Positions 50,093 to 58,874 of a stretch of 64,000 bases of DNA are shown piece after piece. Both the position numbers and the translations under genes were made by a program. This stretch comes from an uncultured Paenibacillaceae bacterium (GTDB taxonomy: Bacteria > Bacillota > Bacilli > Paenibacillales > K13), in assembly GCA_913056365.1 (NCBI GenBank), contig CAJXLT010000001.1:434001-498000 (forward strand). The letters run 5' to 3'. Position 1 is the stretch's first letter. Each line of letters starts with the position of its first letter. The notes below the pieces were generated by a model. It did not search any database, was not told the origin of the DNA, and saw only the letters and a program-made list of their open reading frames with translations.

Positions 50093-51599
50093 CTTGCTCC
50101 GTAGTGAGAAAAAAGATCGCACGCCGGAGGTTCCGGTGATGATGCCGCAATCTGCGGAGCAAAGCACAGGTTGGACGGAAGAAAGAATTCGTCAATTGTT
50201 CGACAAGTGTGCCGATGTTACCATCAAGCGTTATGAACTAGGAGGTCCGGATCAGCGCCAACCGTTGCTGACTGTTAGTTGTGATGGTATGACCGATGTC
50301 AAGCAAATGAATGAATACGTCTTACCGAGACTGGAGCGAATGACCTATGAATCAACTTTCGATCCAACGCAGCATGCAGAGCTGGCTTTGACTCGATTTG
50401 AGCGGACAAAAGAAATAATTACACGTGTGTTTTCGGGACAACTTGTCCTCTATTTCATCAAATTGCAGCAATGGTTCGCCTTAGATATCTCTGATCCGCC
50501 CAAGAGAATGCCGATGGAATCCAATACTGAGCTGTCGATCAAGGGCCCGCGCGATGGATTTATCGAAGAGTTGCAAACCAATGTTGCACTTGTGCGCAAA
50601 CGCCTGCGTACCAATTCCTTGCGCTATGAACAGTTTACAATAGGCAAGAAAAGCGAGAGCAAGGTGGCATTGCTCTATATTGAAGGGTTCGCAAGACAGG
50701 ATTTTGTAGATGAAGCACGGAAGCGATTGCAGCATCTCGAATTGGAGGTTCTCTTCAGCAGTGCGCAATTGGAAGAGGCCTTGTCTGATTCATCGTATAC
50801 TTTATTCCCGTTGCTGACTTATAGCGGCAGACCAGATTTCGTTGTCGATTGCTTGATTCGCGGCAGGTTCGCCATCATTGCGGATGGCGCGCCAATTGCG
50901 GTCATAGCCCCAGTTAATCTGACTCTGCTCTTGAAGTCTCCGGAGGATATTTATTTTCCCTTCCCTATCGTAACGTTCGAGTTAATGATTCGTATGGCAG
51001 GACTGTTAATCGCGTTATATTTGCCGGGTTTCTGGATTGCCTTGGCGTCCTTTAACCTGGAACAGATTCCGTTCCCGCTTCTCGCTACGTTGGTCGTAAC
51101 GAGATTGGGCCTTCCGTTGCCGGGACCGTTGGAAGCATTCTTGATGCTTGGGCTGTTCGAGTTGTTCCGGGAGGCTGGAGTGAGGCTGCCGAAGGCTGTC
51201 GGACAGACAATTGCGGTCGTTGGTGGGATTGTCGTGGGCGATGCCGTCATTCGAGCCGGATTGGCATCAACTACTATGCTTATTGTGGCTGCGATTACGG
51301 CTGTGGCCACTTTTACGTTGGTGAACCAGACATTAAGCAGCGCGGTTAGTATCATCCGACTACTTGTTATGATATGTGCAGCTACATTAGGCATGTATGG
51401 TTTCATTCTTGCATTGATTGCGATTGTCTTACACTTGTCTAAGCTACAATCATTCGGTGTTCCCTACTTGACACCAATGTCCCCGACTCGTCCGAAGGAT
51501 TTGTTCGCCGCTCTGTTCCAACGACCGCTTCGTCACGAAGCCAACCGTCCACAATTCCTGCAATCGGAGGATGCGAATAGCCGTGGAGGAGATTCCTAA
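50070..51599 (+). CDS. GerA-family spore germination protein (A subunit)
   Basis: A 509-residue protein with a large N-terminal cytosolic domain (residues 1-300; GPRDGFIEELQTNVALVRKRLR and GRFAIIADGAPIAVIAPVN are family hallmarks). A membrane domain of about five helices follows (300-460). It forms the ion-conducting and ligand-sensing core of the receptor with the B and C subunits. AAAGGAGGGG precedes the ATG. The ligand cannot be deduced. Confidence 0.95.
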   Translation: MKTGNWRSLLRSEKKDRTPEVPVMMPQSAEQSTGWTEERIRQLFDKCADVTIKRYELGGPDQRQPLLTVSCDGMTDVKQMNEYVLPRLERMTYESTFDPTQHAELALTRFERTKEIITRVFSGQLVLYFIKLQQWFALDISDPPKRMPMESNTELSIKGPRDGFIEELQTNVALVRKRLRTNSLRYEQFTIGKKSESKVALLYIEGFARQDFVDEARKRLQHLELEVLFSSAQLEEALSDSSYTLFPLLTYSGRPDFVVDCLIRGRFAIIADGAPIAVIAPVNLTLLLKSPEDIYFPFPIVTFELMIRMAGLLIALYLPGFWIALASFNLEQIPFPLLATLVVTRLGLPLPGPLEAFLMLGLFELFREAGVRLPKAVGQTIAVVGGIVVGDAVIRAGLASTTMLIVAAITAVATFTLVNQTLSSAVSIIRLLVMICAATLGMYGFILALIAIVLHLSKLQSFGVPYLTPMSPTRPKDLFAALFQRPLRHEANRPQFLQSEDANSRGGDS

Positions 51600-52741
51600 T
51601 GCGCATGCAAAAAATATTGTTCGTCTGGGTCGCTTTATGTGTGATCTTAACCGGTTGCTGGGACATTAAAGATCCCCAGGATGTCAATTACTTTACCGCT
51701 ATCGGCTTCGATTATGTAGATGATCAATATATCGCTTATGCGCAGATGATCGATTTTTCAACAATGGCCAAATCAGAGAGCGGCAAGCCTGAACAGTCCA
51801 TACCGGTATGGACAGGCAGAGGTATAGGAGAGACCCCGACAAGCGCGATGGTCGACTTGTACAATACAGCACAGCTGCGGGTATTCTATGGCCATGTTAA
51901 CGCTATTATATACTCGGACAATATATTAAAGAGCGGTGTAGAGAGGGTTTGGGACGCGCACAACAGGTATTATGAGATGCGGTATACCCCTTGGGTATTC
52001 GGTGCGAGTCGCCCGATTGACGAACTATTGGAAGTGACCCCCTTCTTCTTCCTCTCGCCAGCAATGTCACTGCTGCATCAGCCAATGGATAACTATAAAC
52101 AACAATCCACCATCAAGCCAATCACAGTGCGAGAGTTCATTTCAAACTTTCATGAGCCGGGGAGAACGGTGATTTTGCCAGCATTGGATATAAATCAGAA
52201 GGATTGGAAGGAAGGGGGGGAAGCAAGCGGGATGCTTACGATTGACGGTATATACATGATTGAAGATAAGGCTTTTAAAGGAAAGCTTAAGAAAAGTGAG
52301 ATTCTGGGACTTCGCTGGATGGAGCCTGCCACCGCCCGCAGTCAATTGGTTCTTCGTTCCAGTGAACAGACAATCGACGCGGTGCTATCATTGAAGAATC
52401 CACGAGTGCAGGTGACGCCTGCTGTGAATGACGGGACCGTTACATATTCGCTGGACGTGAAGCTCACAGGAAGTATTTCCGAGCTGCTGAAGCCGACGTC
52501 GTACTCGAAGTTGGAGCTCGAAGCAGAAGAGAAGGTTCGCAAGCAAATCCGAAGTACATTCGATAAAGGGCTCGCCCTGGACAGCGATCCCTTGCAATTG
52601 GAAAACTCGCTTTATCGGCAAAATGTTAAGTGTTGGAAAGAGCTGCGAAATCGTGACAAGCTCCAGTTATCCAAGGCGCAAGTGAACATTGAAGTCGATG
52701 TCAAGCTTACGACATCTGGTAAAATGAAGATGGTAAAGTGA
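51599..52741 (+). CDS. Ger(x)C family germination lipoprotein (C subunit)
   Basis: A 380-residue lipoprotein with signal peptide and lipobox LTGC (Cys19), followed by WDIKDPQDVNYFTAIGFDY, the standard GerC opening. The soluble domains end DKLQLSKAQVNIEVDVKLTTSGKM. It sits on the outer face of the spore inner membrane as the third receptor subunit. The ATG overlaps the stop of the GerA gene (TAATG), and GGAGGAGA is 8 bases upstream. Confidence 0.95.
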   Translation: MRMQKILFVWVALCVILTGCWDIKDPQDVNYFTAIGFDYVDDQYIAYAQMIDFSTMAKSESGKPEQSIPVWTGRGIGETPTSAMVDLYNTAQLRVFYGHVNAIIYSDNILKSGVERVWDAHNRYYEMRYTPWVFGASRPIDELLEVTPFFFLSPAMSLLHQPMDNYKQQSTIKPITVREFISNFHEPGRTVILPALDINQKDWKEGGEASGMLTIDGIYMIEDKAFKGKLKKSEILGLRWMEPATARSQLVLRSSEQTIDAVLSLKNPRVQVTPAVNDGTVTYSLDVKLTGSISELLKPTSYSKLELEAEEKVRKQIRSTFDKGLALDSDPLQLENSLYRQNVKCWKELRNRDKLQLSKAQVNIEVDVKLTTSGKMKMVK

Positions 52742-52764
52742 GTGGTAGAGACTGTCCGTTTCTA

Positions 52765-52869
52765 TTATGCAACAGCCAGAGCTTGTACGAGCATAAGCAG
52801 AACGGAGAAGAGCATCGAGCCGATCATGACGTAGAGGACAATACGAAACCAAAACTTGTTCTTACCCAT
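52765..52869 (-). CDS. Prli42-like stressosome-associated membrane peptide
   Basis: A 34-residue peptide with a short basic N-terminus (MGKNKFWFR) and a single hydrophobic helix (IVLYVMIGSMLFSVLLMLVQ). Listeria Prli42 and its Bacillus relatives have the same size and the same pattern, a basic start followed by IVxYVMLxSMLxSxL; in Listeria it ties the stressosome to the membrane. AAAGGGG lies 12-13 bases upstream of the ATG, a little long. Too short for routine gene calling and easily missed. It converges on the gerC-type gene. Confidence 0.65.
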   Translation of the reverse strand: MGKNKFWFRIVLYVMIGSMLFSVLLMLVQALAVA

Positions 52870-53009
52870 GAGAAATAGTAGCACCCCTTTGTGCGATGAT
52901 GAATTGTCGATAATGGCACCAGTAGTACAGTGTCTGTTTTTGAATTTTATTAGGAAGTATGAAATACTATTGTCATTGTAACGAAAATGGCGCGCGGAGG
53001 GAAGCGTAA

Positions 53010-54137
53010 ATGGTAAATCAGCGGCGATTGGTAGATGAATTTCTGGAATTGGTGCAGGTGGACAGTGAGACGAAGCATGAACAGGCTATTAGCAAGCTGC
53101 TGCAACGGAAGTTCCAAGAGCTTGGATTGGCGGTCATCGAGGATGATACAGCAGCGGCGACCGGACACGGCTCGGGCAATGTATTCGCCATGCTGCCAGC
53201 GACAGCAGGATATGAGGATCAAGAACCGATCTACTTCACTTGTCATATGGATACAGTCGTACCTGGAGCGGGCATTAAGCCTCAGGTGGACGACGACGGT
53301 TACATACGCAGTGACGGCACTACGATTCTTGGCAGCGATGACAAGGCAGGCATCGCCGCACTGATAGAAGCCATTCGTGTGCTGCGAGAAGAGGATGCTG
53401 CGCATGGGCAGATTCAGTTCGTCATTACGGTTGGAGAGGAAAGCGGATTAGTAGGAGCCCGAGCAATTGATCCCAGTCAGTTGAAGGCGAAGTACGGCTA
53501 TGCGCTAGATTCCAATGGCAAGGTCGGGGAAGTGGCAGTGGCAGCCCCCGGTCAAGCGAAGATCACGATTGAGATCTATGGGCAATCTGCACATGCGGGA
53601 GTCAATCCTGAAGACGGCATCAGTGCGATCCAAGTGGCAAGCAAGGCAATTGCGAGGATGCAGCTCGGGCGTATTGATCGCGAGACGACAGCGAATGTTG
53701 GAAGCTTCGAAGGCGGACAGGAAACGAATATTGTATGTGATTATGCGAAGCTGAGGGCGGAAGCGCGTTCGATTCGGAAGGAGAAGCTGGACCGGCAGGT
53801 GGCGGCTATGCGGCAAGCGGTTGCGGACGTTGCGCAGGAATTCGGTGCGCGAGTAGAGTTTCAGGATGAGCGCATATATCCGAGCTTTCTATGTGAAGAA
53901 GATGATGCTGTCGTACAGACTGCGAAGCGGGCTGTCGAAGCGATCGGACGTTCCTGCAAGACGTTGCATTCTGGCGGCGGCAGTGATGCGAATATATTCA
54001 ACGGAATTGGTATTCCGACAGTAAACTTGGCGATTGGCTATGAGAATATCCATACGAAGCAGGAGCAAATACCAGTAGAGGAGCTTGTCAAGGCAGCAGA
54101 GCTGGTCGTCGCGATTGCGAAGGAAGCAGCGAAATAA
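53010..54137 (+). CDS. M20 family tripeptidase T-like metallopeptidase (YqjE-like)
   Basis: A 375-residue di-zinc aminopeptidase. It has the metal and catalytic motifs FTCHMDTVVPG, LGSDDKAGIAALIEAI, TVGEESGLVGARA and SGGGSDANIFNGIGIPTVNL. The lid domain insertion AAPGQAKITIEIYGQSAHAGVNPEDGISAI is at about 185-215. It resembles B. subtilis YqjE and PepT. The context near the Prli42-like gene and DUF3866 fits the conserved Bacillus segment. GGAGGG precedes the ATG by 6-8 bases. Confidence 0.92.
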   Translation: MVNQRRLVDEFLELVQVDSETKHEQAISKLLQRKFQELGLAVIEDDTAAATGHGSGNVFAMLPATAGYEDQEPIYFTCHMDTVVPGAGIKPQVDDDGYIRSDGTTILGSDDKAGIAALIEAIRVLREEDAAHGQIQFVITVGEESGLVGARAIDPSQLKAKYGYALDSNGKVGEVAVAAPGQAKITIEIYGQSAHAGVNPEDGISAIQVASKAIARMQLGRIDRETTANVGSFEGGQETNIVCDYAKLRAEARSIRKEKLDRQVAAMRQAVADVAQEFGARVEFQDERIYPSFLCEEDDAVVQTAKRAVEAIGRSCKTLHSGGGSDANIFNGIGIPTVNLAIGYENIHTKQEQIPVEELVKAAELVVAIAKEAAK

Positions 54138-54155
54138 CAGGACGGGCATACGTAT

Positions 54156-55397
54156 GTGGAGAGCAGCTTTCTTTCTCGATTGGACAGTAGCCGACTATCT
54201 ATAGAACTTGGGGGTCATGCTTTGCTGAAGTGGGAATGGGCGACAGCGATCGGCTCATCACAACCCGCGGGAGGGCTAATCGAAGTAAGCGTCAGGTTGG
54301 ATAGCGGAACAGCGGGTCAAGCGTATGGCGACCCGGCTTTCATCGGACAGGTGCGTCCGAATGATCGATTGCTATTGAATACGACAGCTGTTCATCTGGG
54401 CCTTGGGTCTGGTGGTTATCACTTTATCCATATGAATGCCGGTAGCGGGAGCGAAGGCAGTGCACATGACATAGTGAATAACGAAGGGATGCAGTTTCCA
54501 ATCGCTGCGAGCGATCAACTTAGCGAATCCAGGAAGGATATGCCAGCAGGGCATATTATGAAGCTTAGATATACGTCTGTGCAACATGCTGTGCTAGCAG
54601 CAGAGGAGGCGGCAAGTCCCTATCATTCCCTGTTCAAGGAGAAGCGCAACTTAGAAGGGATGCCCGTATTAATCGGTGAGCTGCACAGCATGCTGCCCGT
54701 GGCCGCCGCTTGGCTCGCGCACTATTCAGATGTGACTCTCTGCTATATTATGACCGACGGCAGCGCGCTTCCGCTTGCGCTGAGCCGGCATGCGGCAGCA
54801 TTGAAGGAGCTCGGCTGGATACGCAGTACGATTACGAGCGGCCAAGCGTACGGCGGAGATATCGAGACAGTCAATAAGTATACAGCACTGCTGACTGCGA
54901 AGTGGATCGCCCGAACAGATACAGTTATGATCGCGATGGGACCAGGCATTGTCGGTACGGAAACAGCGCTAGGTCACAGCGGAATGGAGGTTGGGGAATG
55001 GGTGAATGCGGTGCACGCCTTGGCAGGGGTGCCGATCGTCATTCCACGTATGTCGATTGGCGATGCGCGCGAGCGACACCGTGGAATCAGCCATCATACG
55101 TTGACTGCGCTGCAGGTAGCTGCTAGAGAGAAGGCAATTGTTCCGCTTCCGGTAACAGGCATAGCGGCTTGGGATGAACGAATTGCTGCGCAAGCCGAGG
55201 CGATTGCTGATCGTCATTGCTTACAGTGGTTAGCTGCTCCTTCGCCGGACGTTATTGCCTCTGCTTTAGCGAATTATCCCCGGTCCGTTACGACAATGGG
55301 GCGTTCATTGTCTGAGGACCCCTTGTTCTTCCAAGCGGTTTGCTGCGCGGCTGAGACGGCGCGTTCGTGTGTAGATAGCGAACGTAAGCCATGCTGA
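54156..55397 (+). CDS. DUF3866 family protein
   Basis: A 413-residue protein. It shows family segments YGDPAFIGQVRPNDRLLLNTTAVHLGLGSGGYHFI near residue 55-90, LIGELHSMLPVAAAW, IAMGPGIVGTETALGHSG and PRMSIGDARERHRGISHHTLTAL. No membrane segment is evident. The GxGPGxxGT and phosphate-loop-like glycine patterns hint at nucleotide binding, but no activity is known. GTG start 18 bases after the M20 peptidase stop. Its last 124 bases overlap a reverse-strand MciZ-like gene. Confidence 0.8.
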   Translation: MESSFLSRLDSSRLSIELGGHALLKWEWATAIGSSQPAGGLIEVSVRLDSGTAGQAYGDPAFIGQVRPNDRLLLNTTAVHLGLGSGGYHFIHMNAGSGSEGSAHDIVNNEGMQFPIAASDQLSESRKDMPAGHIMKLRYTSVQHAVLAAEEAASPYHSLFKEKRNLEGMPVLIGELHSMLPVAAAWLAHYSDVTLCYIMTDGSALPLALSRHAAALKELGWIRSTITSGQAYGGDIETVNKYTALLTAKWIARTDTVMIAMGPGIVGTETALGHSGMEVGEWVNAVHALAGVPIVIPRMSIGDARERHRGISHHTLTALQVAAREKAIVPLPVTGIAAWDERIAAQAEAIADRHCLQWLAAPSPDVIASALANYPRSVTTMGRSLSEDPLFFQAVCCAAETARSCVDSERKPC

Positions 55398-55528
55398 AAC
55401 GCTAGAAGATAAGTGTGAAGTGGAATCGATGCGTTGCGGCTGTCTGCACATAGCTGCTTCCAATAATGACGAATTTCTTCGGCCTTGCCGGTAATCGATA
55501 TAGAGCTGTAGGTGCGGTGGATATGCAT
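55274..55528 (-). CDS. mciZ: MciZ-like FtsZ inhibitor candidate
   Basis: An 84-residue protein whose first 45 residues resemble MciZ, the mother-cell inhibitor of FtsZ. MHIHRTYSSISITGKAEEIR parallels the B. subtilis start, with the shared GKAxEIR core followed by a helical KQLCAD...IPLHTYLL. MciZ is only about 40 residues, so the last 40 here are extra. GAAGGG lies 9 bases before ATG 55528. Position beside nudF and near spoIIM matches B. subtilis. The 3' half lies antisense to DUF3866. Family call moderate, length uncertain. Confidence 0.5.
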   Translation of the reverse strand: MHIHRTYSSISITGKAEEIRHYWKQLCADSRNASIPLHTYLLAFQHGLRSLSTHERAVSAAQQTAWKNKGSSDNERPIVVTDRG

Positions 55529-55639
55529 GGAGATCATCCCTTCATGTCGTTGATATTCTATTCCTATGACAGAAAGCGTCAGATATAGAACACCTTGTCC
55601 AAGCTTCTAAGTACGAGGGAACGAAAAGGAGAGGTATTG

Positions 55640-56203
55640 ATGAACGAGAACAGCAGCAAGCTGGAAGAGAAGACAACACGTATTGAGCCAATATACGAAG
55701 GGAAGATTATCAATCTGCAAATTGAGCATGTACAACTGCCGGATGGCCAAACTTCGACACGTGAGGTTGTCAAGCATCCGGGAGCCGTTGCCGTGTTAGC
55801 GTTACGCAATGGCAAGATGCTAGCAGTAGAACAATATCGGAAGGCGATGAATCGGACACTAGTGGAAATTCCGGCAGGTAAGCTGGACGCTGGTGAACAA
55901 CCGCTGGATGCAGCTGTGCGCGAGCTGGAGGAAGAAACAGGCTACCGCGCAAGTGAGCTTCTTCATGTGCACTCCTTCTATACATCACCTGGCTTCGCTG
56001 ATGAGATCATTCATCTCTATGCGACCGACCAGCAGTCAGCAGGAACATTACAACCCGACGAGGATGAATTTCTGGAGCTGATGGAGCTGACATTGGAGGA
56101 AGCTAAGGACATGATTGCAGACGGCCGTATTCGTGATGCGAAGACCATTATGGCGGTATATGTATGGGAGCGGTACGAACGTGCCGGGAGCTTCGTCTTG
56201 TGA
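55640..56203 (+). CDS. nudF: ADP-ribose pyrophosphatase (Nudix)
   Basis: A 187-residue Nudix hydrolase that cleaves ADP-ribose to AMP and ribose 5-phosphate. The Nudix box is GKLDAGEQPLDAAVRELEEETGYRA (residues about 81-105), preceded by VEQYRKAMNRTLVEIPAG and followed by YTSPGFADEIIHLYAT, typical of the ADPRase branch. AAAGGAGAGG lies shortly before ATG 55640. Its stop overlaps the next gene as GTGA. Confidence 0.94.
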   Translation: MNENSSKLEEKTTRIEPIYEGKIINLQIEHVQLPDGQTSTREVVKHPGAVAVLALRNGKMLAVEQYRKAMNRTLVEIPAGKLDAGEQPLDAAVRELEEETGYRASELLHVHSFYTSPGFADEIIHLYATDQQSAGTLQPDEDEFLELMELTLEEAKDMIADGRIRDAKTIMAVYVWERYERAGSFVL

Positions 56204-57432
56204 CGGATACAGCTGATCAAGGCATCCTGCGGCGGGTCTTCGCCGACCTTCATATTCATATCGGGCGTACCGCTTGCGGCAAACCGGTGAAGATTTCCGG
56301 AAGCCGTGATCTGACCTTCGCCAACATCGCGCACGAGGCGTCCGAACGGAAAGGGATCGGACTGATCGGCATTATTGACAGTCATTCGCCTGCCGTAATA
56401 GAAGAGATTGATGCATTAATAGGAGCAGGGGAGATGGAAGAGGTGCCGGGAGGCGGTATCCGCTATCGGAATACGGTCGTCCTGCTCGGCAGTGAGATCG
56501 AAGTGAGGGATCCGGGCTGCGGACCGGCGCATCTGCTCGTCTATATGCCTGATTTGGCCGCGATGCGGACATTCAGCAGCTGGATGAGCAAGCATATGAA
56601 GAACGTGACGCTGAGCTCTCAACGTATCTACGTCACAGCAAGAACGTTGCAGACAACTGCGTATGAGCTGGGCGGTATAGTCATTCCGGCTCATATCTTC
56701 ACACCGCACAAGAGCGTGTATGGCAGCGGGGCAAGGCGCATGGCGGAATTTCTTGATCTGGAACGGATCGCTGCGGTCGAGCTTGGACTTAGTGCGGATA
56801 CAGAGATGGCAGGTCTGCTGACTGAGCTGGATCGCTATCCGTTCTTGAGCAATTCGGATGCCCATTCCTTAGCCAAGATAGGCAGAGAATATAATGCGCT
56901 GCTCCTTGCCGAGCCTTCCTATACCGAATGGCTGAAGGCGTTGCGCGGGGAAGCGGGGCGTACGATTATGGCGAATTATGGATTGCGTCCACAGCTGGGC
57001 AAGTATCACCGCAGCTATTGTACGCAATGTGCCTGCGTCTTCGATCAGGATCACGCGGTGACAGACCGCTGCCCATCCTGCAACGGGCGTATCGTTCGCG
57101 GCGTAATCGATCGCCTCCTCTCGATTGCAGATCGGAACGCAGGCACTGCACAGGAAGATATGGCTGAGCATCAGCAAGCCTCTGCTCGCCCGCCGTATAT
57201 CCATCAAGTGCCGCTTGAATTCATTCCTGGACTTGGAAGGCGCACGTTGGACAAGCTATTCGACCACTTCGGAACCGAGATGAATATTGTACATGAAGTG
57301 CCGCAAGCTAGTCTCGCTGAGGCGGTTGGTACAGACATTGCAGCACGGATTGCAGATGCGCGGAGCGGTATCTTGCAAGTAGAGGTAGGTGGAGGCGGCT
57401 ACTACGGCCGCGTGCGTATAGAACGAAGGTAA
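56200..57432 (+). CDS. Endonuclease Q (YqxK-like) family protein
   Basis: A 410-residue protein with a PHP-type metal domain (DLHIHIGRTACGKPVKIS near residue 17, IIDSHSPAVIEEI, GSEIEV, PAHIFTPHKSVYG, LSNSDAHSLAKIG). A four-cysteine zinc motif follows (CTQCACVF...CPSCNGR, near 270-295), then a helix-hairpin-helix-like segment (FIPGLGRRTLDKLF) near the C-terminus. EndoQ cleaves DNA 5' to deaminated bases; the bacterial YqxK branch shares this layout. GTG 56200 overlaps the nudF stop and has CGGGAG 9 bases upstream. Confidence 0.85.
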   Translation: MTDTADQGILRRVFADLHIHIGRTACGKPVKISGSRDLTFANIAHEASERKGIGLIGIIDSHSPAVIEEIDALIGAGEMEEVPGGGIRYRNTVVLLGSEIEVRDPGCGPAHLLVYMPDLAAMRTFSSWMSKHMKNVTLSSQRIYVTARTLQTTAYELGGIVIPAHIFTPHKSVYGSGARRMAEFLDLERIAAVELGLSADTEMAGLLTELDRYPFLSNSDAHSLAKIGREYNALLLAEPSYTEWLKALRGEAGRTIMANYGLRPQLGKYHRSYCTQCACVFDQDHAVTDRCPSCNGRIVRGVIDRLLSIADRNAGTAQEDMAEHQQASARPPYIHQVPLEFIPGLGRRTLDKLFDHFGTEMNIVHEVPQASLAEAVGTDIAARIADARSGILQVEVGGGGYYGRVRIERR

Positions 57433-57509
57433 GCGATTGGCATAGACGGATGAGTTCCCTCATAGGCTGATAGTACAAGCTGGTATGGACGAGAGGGAGG
57501 AAGCCAATC

Positions 57510-58154
57510 GTGGGAATCCAATACAGTCTCCGCCAAAGCATCCGCGATCATTTGCCGCTATATGTGTTTGTTTCTGTTCTATTTCTCATGGGCATTGTAT
57601 TCGGTGCGCTGTTAGTCAACGCACTGTCTCTGGAGCAAAAACAGGAGGTAAGCCGTTTCCTCGGAAGCTTCTTCCATACGATGGAGCAAGGATTTGTCGG
57701 TGATACTACATATTCGTTCCAATCGGTGTTTCTCGGTCACTTGAAGTGGGTTATGCTCATTTGGGTGCTTGGCCTGTCGATTGTTGGCTTGCCTCTTATT
57801 TTGGTGCTTGATTTTCTAAAAGGCGTGTTGATTGGATTCACAGTCGGCTATTTGGTCGCTCAACTATCGTGGAAAGGGTTGCTGTTTGCCCTAGTGTCAG
57901 TGGCGCCGCAAAATTTGATCATGATTCCGTCGATCATTATCGTCAGTGTGATGGGAATCGCGTTCTCGATTTACTTGGTCAGGAACCGGCTGCTCCAACG
58001 AACGGCAGGCAGTGTGAAGCAGCAAGTTAGCGTCTACACGGTTACAGCTGTAGCACTAATTGGCTGTGTGTTCGCTGTTTCACTATTCGAGGTATTCGTA
58101 TCTCCGCACATGATGGCTTGGGTGGCACCGCATTTGGTCTCGTCCGCTTCCTAA
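57510..58154 (+). CDS. spoIIM: Stage II sporulation protein M
   Basis: A 214-residue membrane protein with about five helices (near 17-37, 73-100, 103-125, 130-152 and 180-205). It opens RQSIRDHLPLYVFVSVLFLMGIVFGALLVN and has the family core VVAPQNLIMIPSIIIVS variant. SpoIIM works with SpoIID and SpoIIP in septal peptidoglycan hydrolysis and engulfment. GTG start, with GGAGGAAG upstream. Position before fur matches B. subtilis. Confidence 0.94.
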   Translation: MGIQYSLRQSIRDHLPLYVFVSVLFLMGIVFGALLVNALSLEQKQEVSRFLGSFFHTMEQGFVGDTTYSFQSVFLGHLKWVMLIWVLGLSIVGLPLILVLDFLKGVLIGFTVGYLVAQLSWKGLLFALVSVAPQNLIMIPSIIIVSVMGIAFSIYLVRNRLLQRTAGSVKQQVSVYTVTAVALIGCVFAVSLFEVFVSPHMMAWVAPHLVSSAS

Positions 58155-58203
58155 AGTTATGAGCGCTTTCCTAATGCTGCATCTGTTTCCTCAAACGTGT
58201 TAT

Positions 58204-58218
58204 TTATAATCATTCTAA
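58204..58218. promoter_or_regulatory. PerR-type box upstream of fur
   Basis: TTATAATCATTCTAA matches the PerR box TTATAATNATTATAA at all but one specified position. It lies just upstream of the fur -35 element. PerR control of fur is established in B. subtilis. Confidence 0.7.
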
Positions 58219-58223
58219 AATGT

Positions 58224-58253
58224 TTGACTTTCCATTCACTATCCCCCTATAAT
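58224..58253 (+). promoter_or_regulatory. Sigma-A promoter of fur
   Basis: TTGACT (58224-58229), 18 bases, TATAAT (58248-58253), 51 bases before the fur ATG. Confidence 0.85.
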
Positions 58254-58304
58254 GAAAAGTAACCAGTAAGTGCGAATAAGGCGTCCTGCATGAGGGGGAG
58301 AACG

Positions 58305-58751
58305 ATGGAAGCGCGAATAGAGAAGATAAAACAGCAACTGCAGTCCCAAGGATATAAGTTGACGCCCCAGCGCGAAGCCACCGTTCGGGTACTGCTTGAG
58401 AATGAAGAGGATCATCTCAGCGCTGAGGATGTCTACATGATGGTGAAGGAGAAAGCCCCTGAAATCGGTTTGGCGACCGTCTATCGGACATTAGAGCTTC
58501 TGAGCGATCTACATGTCGTGGAGAAGATGAATTTCGGAGACGGTGTTGCCCGGTATGATCTGCGCAATGATAGCAATACCCATCATCATCATCATCTTAT
58601 TTGCGTGCAATGTGGTGCGGTTGATGAGATTATGGAGGATTGGCTTCTGCCGCTGGAGGAGCGGCTGGAGAAGGAATTCCAGTTCAAGGTGATTGACCAT
58701 CGTTTGGATTTTCAAGGGATTTGCCACCGTTGCAACAAGCAGGACAAGTAG
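58305..58751 (+). CDS. fur: Ferric uptake regulator Fur
   Basis: A 148-residue regulator. The N-terminal winged helix has QGYKLTPQREATVRVLLENEEDHLSAEDVYMMVKEKAPEIGLATVYRTLELLSD. The C-terminal dimer domain has the metal-site run HHHHHLICVQCG and a second Cys pair ICHRCN for structural zinc. The presence of KLTPQR and length fit Fur rather than PerR or Zur, as does its place next to spoIIM, yqzK and xerD. AGGGGGAG precedes ATG 58305. A PerR-type box and a strong promoter lie upstream, a terminator downstream. Confidence 0.93.
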   Translation: MEARIEKIKQQLQSQGYKLTPQREATVRVLLENEEDHLSAEDVYMMVKEKAPEIGLATVYRTLELLSDLHVVEKMNFGDGVARYDLRNDSNTHHHHHLICVQCGAVDEIMEDWLLPLEERLEKEFQFKVIDHRLDFQGICHRCNKQDK

Positions 58752-58775
58752 TTGTTTGGACATAGACACGCCCGT

Positions 58776-58808
58776 CACCTCGGCCATGCGGCTTGAGGTG
58801 CTTTTTGT
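58776..58808 (+). terminator. Rho-independent terminator after fur
   Basis: CACCTC (58776-58781) pairs with GAGGTG (58795-58800), with inner GGCC/GGCTT contacts, followed by TTTTTGTTT. Confidence 0.85.
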
Positions 58809-58874
58809 TTGAATAAGGAGATAGTAGGGTATATTAGGCTCGATCTTAATCTTCAGAACGGAGGCGTATAGGAG

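Noticed and set aside
52956-52968. AGTAT-GAA-ATACT palindrome before the M20 peptidase as an operator
   Set aside because: It is only 13 bp, with no regulator nearby and no match to a known consensus.
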